This document shows, piece after piece, positions 35,291 through 41,136 of a DNA stretch of 41,136 bases. The position numbers were made by a program, and so were the translations under genes. Below the pieces are notes generated by a model. That model saw only the letters and a program-made list of their open reading frames with translations, was not told the origin of the DNA and searched no databases. Source of the DNA: UBA1181 sp963648205. GTDB lineage: Bacteria > Bacteroidota > Bacteroidia > Bacteroidales > Paludibacteraceae. Positions within the stretch are counted from its first letter, which is position 1; every line of letters begins with the position of its first letter. Location of the stretch: positions 1-41,136 of the forward strand of contig CAVJCT010000049.1 in the NCBI GenBank assembly GCA_963648205.1. The letters run 5' to 3'.

Positions 35291-37063
35291 TTATTTTATC
35301 AAACGATGTGCATCTTCTGCAATCTGCTCTGGTGTAAGTCTGAATTTCTTCGTCAACTCTGCCGCATCGTAACGGTCTTCAAAGCCTTTTTCAATTCCTC
35401 TGACAATCACTTTCACATCACTATCAGCATAATAGCGAGCAATTTTCTCACCGAATCCTCCGTCAATCAAACCGTCCTCTAACGAAACAACCACTTGATG
35501 ATCTTTCTTCAAATCTCCCAACAATTGCTTGTCTAAGCCTGTGAGATAGCGTGGATTGATAACCGTGGCTGTAACGCCGTATTTTTGCTTCATTTCTTCA
35601 GCAACTGATTCTGCCAAACTGTAGAAAGAGCCAACTCCTATCAAAGCCACTTTTGAACCCTTTGCTGTTACCTTGAAACGATTCAACTGACTATAGTTCT
35701 TATCCACCTGAGATGGGTCTTCGTGTTTCACCGTCAAAGGGACACGAATCGCAACGGGGTGTTCTCTTTGTTGCAAACTCCAATCCAACATAGCGAAATA
35801 CTCTTCGGCAGTGGTTGGGGCTAAATAAACCATGTTCGGGATATTGGCGATCAGCGGAATGTCGTACCAGCAAGCATGTGTTACATCGTTCAATGAGTTC
35901 AGAGAGGCATCGAACACCAAAATCGTAGCAGGGTTACTATTGACGCAGAGGTCTTGCTGCAACTGGTCGTAGGTTCGTTGGATAAAGGTGCTATAAACAC
36001 CCCAAACCGGACGACCACCTCGTTTAGCAACTCCAGAAGCCAATGCCACAGCGGTCTCCTCGGCAATTCCGACATCCACAAACTGCTTACCAGCCTTCTG
36101 ACGACGACCTGCCGTAAATCCGAATACTGTTGGTGTTCCTGCCGTAATAGCCACCAATTCAGGATACTCTTTCATCTTCTCCAAAAGATGATCGGCAGTC
36201 ATCGGAGCATAATCTTCCGAACCCTTGAAATTGATTTTGCACTCACCCGTCTCAATATCAAAAGGATAACCCCAATGCCAACGTTCTTTCTCCTGCTCAG
36301 CATATTTGTAACCCTTACCTTTCAAAGTGTTGATATGAACCACAACAGGATGGTCGACATTGTTCACCTTTTTGAAAGCCTCAATCAGCGATGCGACATC
36401 ATTTCCTTTATCTACATAAAGATAATCGAAGCCCATTGCCTTGAAAAGATTCAGTTCTGCCTGACCTTTCGTTTCGCGGAGCAATTGCAAGTTTTTATAC
36501 AAACCACCGTGATTCTCAGCGATAGACATTTGATTGTCATTTACAATAACAATGAAATTTGTGCCTAACTCCGAGCCTGCCACATTGAGTCCTTCCAAAG
36601 CCTCGCCTCCACTCAACGAGCCATCTCCAATCACTGCAATGACATTCTCTTTTCCGCCTAATAAATCACGACCTTTTGCCAAACCCAATGCCAGACTGAC
36701 GGAGGTTGAAGTATGTCCAATTACAAAATGATCATGCGCACTTTCCGAAGGCTCACTATAACCAGAAACATCATCGTAGTGGGCTGCATCCATGAACGCC
36801 TCTTTTCGTCCCGTCAAAATCTTATGTGGGTAACTTTGGTGAGAAACGTCGAACACAATTTTATCTTGTGGGGAATTGAACACATAGTGCATTGCCACTG
36901 TTGCCTCAACCATACCCAAGTTCGGACCAATATGACCACCATGTTCACTCACCTTCTTCAAGAGATGATAACGAGTCTCATCTGCCAACACATTCAACTC
37001 TGCAAGAGAGAGTTTTTTTATGTCTTCCGGACCATTGATTTTATTCAAAACCGTTGTTTCCAT
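35291..37063 (-). CDS. DXS-like thiamin-diphosphate synthase (divergent 1-deoxy-D-xylulose-5-phosphate synthase)
   Basis: The start is taken at METTVLNKING, 18 codons inside the longest frame, just after a -7 promoter element (590 residues). The transketolase-like order is complete. The ThDP domain has GDGSLSGG (146-153) with NDN (175-177), and early HGGHIGPNLG. The central pyrimidine domain has GIAEE (about Glu336), and the C-terminal domain has EDGLIDGGFG. The region that in E. coli DXS reads DRAGxVGxDGxTH is replaced by a segment ending NDVTH (His396). The usual Arg and Asp for glyceraldehyde-3-phosphate appear to be missing, and GHQAYPHK reads SHQSYPHK. It is either a second DXS type or a related synthase. 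Confidence 0.8.
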   Translation of the reverse strand: METTVLNKINGPEDIKKLSLAELNVLADETRYHLLKKVSEHGGHIGPNLGMVEATVAMHYVFNSPQDKIVFDVSHQSYPHKILTGRKEAFMDAAHYDDVSGYSEPSESAHDHFVIGHTSTSVSLALGLAKGRDLLGGKENVIAVIGDGSLSGGEALEGLNVAGSELGTNFIVIVNDNQMSIAENHGGLYKNLQLLRETKGQAELNLFKAMGFDYLYVDKGNDVASLIEAFKKVNNVDHPVVVHINTLKGKGYKYAEQEKERWHWGYPFDIETGECKINFKGSEDYAPMTADHLLEKMKEYPELVAITAGTPTVFGFTAGRRQKAGKQFVDVGIAEETAVALASGVAKRGGRPVWGVYSTFIQRTYDQLQQDLCVNSNPATILVFDASLNSLNDVTHACWYDIPLIANIPNMVYLAPTTAEEYFAMLDWSLQQREHPVAIRVPLTVKHEDPSQVDKNYSQLNRFKVTAKGSKVALIGVGSFYSLAESVAEEMKQKYGVTATVINPRYLTGLDKQLLGDLKKDHQVVVSLEDGLIDGGFGEKIARYYADSDVKVIVRGIEKGFEDRYDAAELTKKFRLTPEQIAEDAHRLIK

Positions 37064-37099
37064 ATTATTCTGTCTTTCTTTTTTTTTCTTATTATGAAA

Positions 37100-37107
37100 C
37101 AAAGATA
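37100..37107 (-). promoter_or_regulatory. -7 element of the DXS-like gene
   Basis: TATCTTTG on the minus strand (37107-37100) lies 36 bases before the chosen start codon and would exclude the longer frame from the transcript. A perfect inverted repeat (ATCACCGA 37138-37145, TCGGTGAT 37175-37182) lies just upstream. Confidence 0.55.
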
Positions 37108-37199
37108 ACGTGAGCAAACAAAATAGAAAGTAGACAAATCACCGATTTTAAAAACAAAATTACCTTTTTAGTCTTCGGTGATGGGAAAGTAACAATTAC

Positions 37200-37231
37200 A
37201 AAAAACGACTGAAAGAAAGATCTCTCAGTCG
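37200..37231 (-). terminator. Terminator after miaB
   Basis: On the minus strand CGACTGA (37231-37225) pairs with TCAGTCG (37212-37206), followed by six T residues (37205-37200). Confidence 0.8.
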
Positions 37232-37287
37232 CCATATAGTTTCGAACATTAAAAATTCGCTTTACACCGCTTGGTATTTTGTAGAAA

Positions 37288-38610
37288 CTACTCAGCCAAT
37301 TCTCCAATCAAAGTGGCAGAAGTGGTAGAAACGACTTTCACCTTGATAAGGTCGCCCACCTTATAATTTCCCTTCGGAAAAACCATCATCTTATTTTGTT
37401 GCGTACGACCACAAAACTGCTCGTTCGAACGTTTCGAGCGACCTTCCACCAAAACCTCAAAAGTTTTGCCGATGTCATTCTTGTTAGAGATAGCCGAAAG
37501 TTCGTTTTGCAAAGCGATCATCTCGTTCAATCGTGCAATTTTCGTCTCTTCAGATATGTTGTCTGGCAGATGTTTAGAAGCATACGTTCCTGGACGCTCC
37601 GAGTATTTGAACATAAAGGCAGAATCGAAGCCCACCTCACGCATCAACGAGAGCGTCTCCTGATGGTCTTCTTCCGTCTCGTCATGGAAGCCACAGAACA
37701 TATCCGTTGAAATTCCGCAATCTGGAATGATACGACGGATGGCAGCGATTCTATCCAAATACCACTCTCTTGTGTAGCGACGATTCATCAATTTCAAAAT
37801 TTTGTTGCTACCCGACTGCACTGGCAAATGGATATGATTACAAATATTCGGATGAGAAGCAACAACCTCCAAAACCTCGTCTGCCATATCCTTCGGATGT
37901 GAAGTAGTGAAACGAACACGCATGTTAGGGAATTTCTCTGCCACCATACGAAGGAGATCCGCAAATGTAACGGGAGACATTCCCTCTTCCTTATATAAAT
38001 AAGAGTTGACATTCTGACCGATCAGAATCACCTCTTTGTAACCACGATTCTGAAGATCCTCCACTTCACGAATAATACTGTCGACCTCTCGACTACGTTC
38101 ACGACCACGAGTGTAAGGCACGATGCAATAAGAGCAGAAATTGTTGCAACCACGCATGATTGAGACGTAGCCAGAAATCAAATTTCCAGCAATACGAACA
38201 GGCACTACCTCTTTATAAGTCTCCGTAGTAGAAAGTTCGACATTGAGGGCAGGCAACCCTTGCTCAGCCAGAGAGACCAAGTTAGGAAGATCCAAATAAG
38301 AATCCGGACCCACCACCAAATCTGCCAATTTTTGAGAGATTAGTTCATCTTTCGTACGCTCAGCCATACAACCGAGCAGTCCCACAAGCAACGGTCTTTT
38401 CTTTTTCATGTTTTGAAAGAACTGCAGACGCGACAAGATTTTCTGCTCCGCATTGTCACGGATAGAACAAGTGTTAAGGAACACTGCATCAGCCTCGTCC
38501 AACACCTCAGTCACGTCATAGTCAATCGTCTGCATCACAGCAGCCACCACTTCGCTATCAGCCACGTTCATCTGACAGCCGTATGTCTCCAGAAAAAGTT
38601 TTTTTGCCAT
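37288..38610 (-). CDS. miaB: tRNA-2-methylthio-N6-dimethylallyladenosine synthase
   Basis: This 440-residue radical SAM methylthiotransferase modifies A37 of tRNAs that read UNN codons. The N-terminal UPF0004 cluster ligands are Cys12, Cys48 and Cys81. The radical SAM cluster is RGCNNFCSYC (Cys155, Cys159, Cys162). A TRAM RNA-binding domain ends the protein (KTFEVLVEGRSKRSNEQFCG). The promoter diverges from lptB, and a terminator at 37200-37231 closes the gene as a single unit. Confidence 0.96.
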   Translation of the reverse strand: MAKKLFLETYGCQMNVADSEVVAAVMQTIDYDVTEVLDEADAVFLNTCSIRDNAEQKILSRLQFFQNMKKKRPLLVGLLGCMAERTKDELISQKLADLVVGPDSYLDLPNLVSLAEQGLPALNVELSTTETYKEVVPVRIAGNLISGYVSIMRGCNNFCSYCIVPYTRGRERSREVDSIIREVEDLQNRGYKEVILIGQNVNSYLYKEEGMSPVTFADLLRMVAEKFPNMRVRFTTSHPKDMADEVLEVVASHPNICNHIHLPVQSGSNKILKLMNRRYTREWYLDRIAAIRRIIPDCGISTDMFCGFHDETEEDHQETLSLMREVGFDSAFMFKYSERPGTYASKHLPDNISEETKIARLNEMIALQNELSAISNKNDIGKTFEVLVEGRSKRSNEQFCGRTQQNKMMVFPKGNYKVGDLIKVKVVSTTSATLIGELAE

Positions 38611-38656
38611 TGCTTTCTTTGTAGTTCAAGAACTTTTTTGTCTCAATGAGAAAAAT

Positions 38657-38714
38657 GCTTAAAAGATTAAGCGTCGCAAAGATAAGGTTTTTTCACACAA
38701 TAAACTTATCTTTG
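38657..38714. promoter_or_regulatory. Divergent miaB/lptB promoter region
   Basis: TATCTTTG occurs on the minus strand at 38684-38677 (for miaB) and on the plus strand at 38707-38714 (for lptB), 22 bases apart and back to back. Neither has a perfect TTG at the usual spacing. Inside the miaB leader lies a perfect stem, GCTTAA (38657-38662) with TTAAGC (38667-38672). Confidence 0.6.
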
Positions 38715-38747
38715 CACAAAATAGCCCCATGGCGAAGTTCAAAAAAG

Positions 38748-39506
38748 ATGGACGAAAAGAAAAACATGGTTCTTAGAACCGAGGGATTAGTGAAGATTTA
38801 TGGCAGTCGAACGGTTGCCAACAACGTCTCTATCAACGTAACGCAAGGAGAGATCGTTGGTTTGTTAGGTCCGAATGGAGCCGGCAAGACTACCACTTTC
38901 TATATGACGACGGGTCAGGTCGTTCCCAATGCTGGACATATCTTCTTAGACAACGAGGATATAACCAAAGAACCTATTTACATGCGTGCGCAAAAAGGCA
39001 TCGGTTATTTGGCGCAGGAGGCCTCCGTTTTCCGCAAAATGACTGTTGAAGACAATATCGCCGCCGTCCTTGAAATGACAAAATTTCCCAAAGATTACCA
39101 AAAACAAAAGTTAGAGAGTCTGATTTCGGAGTTCAACTTAGGGCATGTTCGCCACAACTTAGGCGACCGTCTATCAGGAGGAGAACGAAGAAGAACGGAG
39201 ATTGCCAGATGTCTCGCCATTGAGCCGAAGTTCATCATGCTCGACGAACCTTTTGCGGGAGTTGACCCCATTGCGGTGCAAGACATTCAAGACATTGTGT
39301 GGAAGTTGAAAGAGCGCAACATTGGAATCTTGATCACCGACCACAACGTAGACGAGACATTGTCTATCACCGACCGTGCTTACCTGCTGTTTGAAGGAAG
39401 AATCCTCTTCCAAGGTACCTCCGAACAGTTGGCAGCCAACCCAATCGTACGAGAAAAATACTTAGGACGCGATTTCGAATTGAAGAAAAGGAAGAAGAGC
39501 ATCTAA
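38748..39506 (+). CDS. lptB: LPS export ABC transporter ATP-binding protein
   Basis: The start is placed at MDEKKNMVLRTEGLVK because the promoter element at 38707-38714 lies inside any longer frame (253 residues; MVLRTEG six codons later is also possible). Walker A is GPNGAGKTT (41-49), the signature LSGGERRRTEIA starts at 142, Walker B is FIMLDEP (162-168) and the switch His is 199. The GERRRTEIARCLA form is typical of LptB, which powers lipopolysaccharide transport with LptF/LptG (not in this window). Confidence 0.94.
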   Translation: MDEKKNMVLRTEGLVKIYGSRTVANNVSINVTQGEIVGLLGPNGAGKTTTFYMTTGQVVPNAGHIFLDNEDITKEPIYMRAQKGIGYLAQEASVFRKMTVEDNIAAVLEMTKFPKDYQKQKLESLISEFNLGHVRHNLGDRLSGGERRRTEIARCLAIEPKFIMLDEPFAGVDPIAVQDIQDIVWKLKERNIGILITDHNVDETLSITDRAYLLFEGRILFQGTSEQLAANPIVREKYLGRDFELKKRKKSI

Positions 39507-39574
39507 CATAATAAATTGATTCACAAGTATTTAAGAATACATTTTAAAAAATTAAAATTTTTCTTCCAAAACGC

Positions 39575-39605
39575 TTGTGAGATTCAAAAATAGGACGTAC
39601 CTTTG
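39575..39605 (+). promoter_or_regulatory. tRNA-Leu promoter
   Basis: TTG (39575-39577) and TACCTTTG (39598-39605) are 20 bases apart. The -33 element overlaps the right arm of an inverted repeat, TCACAAG (39521-39527) with CTTGTGA (39574-39580). Confidence 0.7.
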
Positions 39606-39669
39606 CACCGCAATCGAAAAACAAAAAGGTTGTTTAAGAGAAGACAACAAAGGTTGCAAATAAGTAGTT

Positions 39670-39753
39670 GCCCAGATGGCGGAATCGGTAGACGCGCTGG
39701 TCTCAAACACCAGTGGATTCACTTCCATCCCGGTTCGACCCCGGGTCTGGGTA
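39670..39753 (+). tRNA. tRNA-Leu (anticodon CAA)
   Basis: An 84-base cloverleaf with a long variable arm, as expected for a class II tRNA. The acceptor stem GCCCAGA pairs with TCTGGGT (first pair G-U). The anticodon stem CTGGT/ACCAG encloses the loop CTCAAAC with anticodon CAA, reading UUG. The T arm is CCCGG-TTCGACC-CCGGG. The discriminator is A and no CCA is encoded. Confidence 0.96.
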
Positions 39754-39760
39754 CAAGAAA

Positions 39761-39793
39761 CGGCTGATAATTCAATGATTATCAGCCGTTTTT
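39761..39793 (+). terminator. Terminator after tRNA-Leu
   Basis: CGGCTGATAA (39761-39770) and TTATCAGCCG (39779-39788) form a perfect 10-bp stem with an 8-base loop, followed by five T residues. Confidence 0.9.
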
Positions 39794-39874
39794 ATTTTAT
39801 TGGGTAGTCAAAGGGTAGCCCAAAGCAACGACACACATATTGCAGCTATATATGAAGAAAGATTTTACAATATT

Positions 39875-39980
39875 CTGCGGTGTTTTTACCGCAGTTTCAC
39901 AAAGCATTTGCGGTAAATACACAGCAGAATTTCCATAATCTGCTATTTTTTTACCGCAAAATCTTCAAAAATTTGCGGTA
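39875..39980. repeat. Nested inverted repeats upstream of DUF4143 ATPase
   Basis: Three elements are visible. First is a perfect 7-bp hairpin, CTGCGGT (39875-39881) with ACCGCAG (39888-39894). Second is a perfect 11-bp pair, TTTGCGGTAAA (39907-39917) with TTTACCGCAAA (39950-39960), which itself encloses AGCAGA (39923-39928) with TCTGCT (39939-39944). Third is another TTTGCGGTA at 39972-39980. The remaining gap (39794-39874) contains a direct repeat GGGTAG (about 39802 and 39814) and nothing else I can support. Confidence 0.85.
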
Positions 39981-40022
39981 CTTTCACAGCAAAATCGTAC
40001 ATTTGCAGAAAACAAAAAGCAA

Positions 40023-41136
40023 ATGGAGCGACTAAAGCAAATATCCGACGCACTAATCAAGCGGACAGACACCCAATTCTTGCGGTATATGTACGACCGC
40101 ATACCTTGGGATAACCACATGACTGCCATCGTGGGTCCTCGTGGTGTGGGCAAAACCACCATGCTACTACAATATGCCAAACTGAACCTCAACCCGAGCG
40201 AGACAATCTATGTGAGCGCGGAGTCTGTCATCTTCGCCTCCAACTCGCTCTACGACCTTGCCACGAAATTCACGCTGTTGGGCGGAAAACACCTTCTCAT
40301 CGACGAGATACACAAATATGAGAACTGGGCGCAAGAGTTGAAGATGGTCTACGACAATCTGCCAGATCTCCACATCATCTTCACAGGCTCTTCCATCTTA
40401 GACATATACAAAGGTGCGGCAGACCTAAGCCGAAGGGTACTGCTCTTCAACATGCAGGGACTATCCTTCCGTGAGTACCTCAACATGGAGCATGGGGCAG
40501 ACATACCCGTCTATACGCTGCAACAAATCCTCAACCACGAAGTGCGGTTGCCCGACAGCATCGAGCATCCCCTCGTGCCATTCGCCGAATATCTCCGCCA
40601 CGGCTACTACCCTTTCTCGCACGACCCTGGTTACGAATTGCGCCTCAACCAAATCGTCAGCATGACCTTGGAGACGGACATTCCGCAATACGCCAACTAC
40701 ACCGTCGCCGTGTCGCGCAAACTGAAAGATTTGATGCAGGTGATTGCCGACAGTGTGCCGTTCAAACCCAACCTCTCCACCCTGGCGACCGTCATCAAGG
40801 CAGACCGAAACAAACTGCCCGACTATCTCGAACTGATGGACCGTGCAGGACTCATCGCACAACTCCGCGAACATACGCAAGGCATCCGCCGATTGGGCAA
40901 AGTGGAGAAGATCTATTTGGACAATACGAACCTCGCCAACGCTCTCGCCTCTACCAATCCCGACATTGGCAACCTTCGCGAAACCTTCTTCCTCAACCAA
41001 ACCAGAGTGAACCACACGGTGAGCAACTCGCCCATCTCCGACTTCCTAATCGAAGGAAAAACATTTGAGATTGGAGGACGGAAGAAAGGACAAAAGCAAA
41101 TCGAATCCGCCGACGAGGGCTACATTGTCAAAGACG
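40023..41136 (+). CDS. AAA ATPase with DUF4143 C-terminal region (partial, runs off window)
   Basis: This frame has no stop before the window end; 371 codons are present. Walker A is GPRGVGKTT (38-46, Lys44) and Walker B LLIDEIH (91-97, Asp94/Glu95). A TGSSILDI sensor segment follows, then the region typical of DUF4143 proteins ending FEIGGRKKGQKQI, which looks like their nuclease-like (PD-(D/E)XK-fold) tail. There is no signal peptide. Codon use is far richer in G and C than in neighbouring genes: the 60 bases at 40561-40620 are 60% GC. That suggests a different origin. Biological function is unknown. Confidence 0.88.
   Translation, partial: MERLKQISDALIKRTDTQFLRYMYDRIPWDNHMTAIVGPRGVGKTTMLLQYAKLNLNPSETIYVSAESVIFASNSLYDLATKFTLLGGKHLLIDEIHKYENWAQELKMVYDNLPDLHIIFTGSSILDIYKGAADLSRRVLLFNMQGLSFREYLNMEHGADIPVYTLQQILNHEVRLPDSIEHPLVPFAEYLRHGYYPFSHDPGYELRLNQIVSMTLETDIPQYANYTVAVSRKLKDLMQVIADSVPFKPNLSTLATVIKADRNKLPDYLELMDRAGLIAQLREHTQGIRRLGKVEKIYLDNTNLANALASTNPDIGNLRETFFLNQTRVNHTVSNSPISDFLIEGKTFEIGGRKKGQKQIESADEGYIVKD

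Noticed and set aside
38646..38747. N-terminal extension of LptB by 34 residues
   Set aside because: The extension would include the TATCTTTG promoter element at 38707-38714 and has no counterpart in LptB proteins.
40461..41015. 184-codon open frame opposite the DUF4143 ATPase
   Set aside because: The plus-strand frame encodes a clear Walker A/B ATPase; this is a shadow helped by the high GC of the gene.

Overview
The window reads as chromosomal DNA from a Bacteroidales bacterium (phylum Bacteroidota). Three things point there. Many genes are preceded by the Bacteroidota-type promoter (a TTG-like -33 element about 19-21 bases before TAnnTTTG). The gene families are typical of the order: DUF4403, the PCMD domain, DUF6913, a long Gln-rich Rho, and a divergent DXS-like synthase. 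The tRNA gene also lacks an encoded CCA. I cannot name the genus. Most of the window is ordinary core chromosome at roughly 42-43% GC, with a short accessory-looking segment at the right end.

Layout. At 1-91 a near-perfect hairpin precedes an orphan AAA ATPase (92-1216). Then come a DUF4403 envelope protein (minus), an NhaD-type Na+/H+ antiporter, a translationally coupled pair of secreted proteins (a small unknown and a PCMD protein), and the run ispE - outer-membrane barrel - S41 lipoprotein peptidase. A strong bidirectional terminator separates these from a minus-strand MBOAT/SGNH O-acetylation operon (9256-13853) and a DUF486 transporter. A probable small structured RNA lies at about 14.5 kb. 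It is followed by a small one-TM protein, a split ThrE-type amino acid exporter and a LysR regulator.

From 17.3 to 38.6 kb almost everything is on the minus strand. In transcription order it is: miaB, a DXS-like synthase, rho, ftsK, a LolA-like protein, trxB, ligA, a DUF6913 protein, dapA and truA; then an outer-membrane barrel, lepA, a TPR-like protein, a GH9 glycosidase and a short-chain dehydrogenase. lptB diverges from miaB. It is followed by tRNA-Leu(CAA) with its own promoter and terminator, and then by a GC-rich AAA/DUF4143 ATPase that runs off the window and is preceded by nested inverted repeats.

How the genes work together. The minus-strand block is housekeeping: tRNA modification, isoprenoid or thiamin-type chemistry, transcription termination, chromosome segregation, DNA ligation, redox, lysine/peptidoglycan precursor synthesis and translation factors. 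The MBOAT plus two SGNH proteins probably acetylate an envelope or extracellular polymer. The most unusual signals are the palindromic TTTGCG-containing elements in front of the two orphan ATPases at opposite ends of the window, the small RNA candidate, the DXS-like enzyme that has lost the usual DRAG/GxDG residues, and several inverted repeats placed on promoters.
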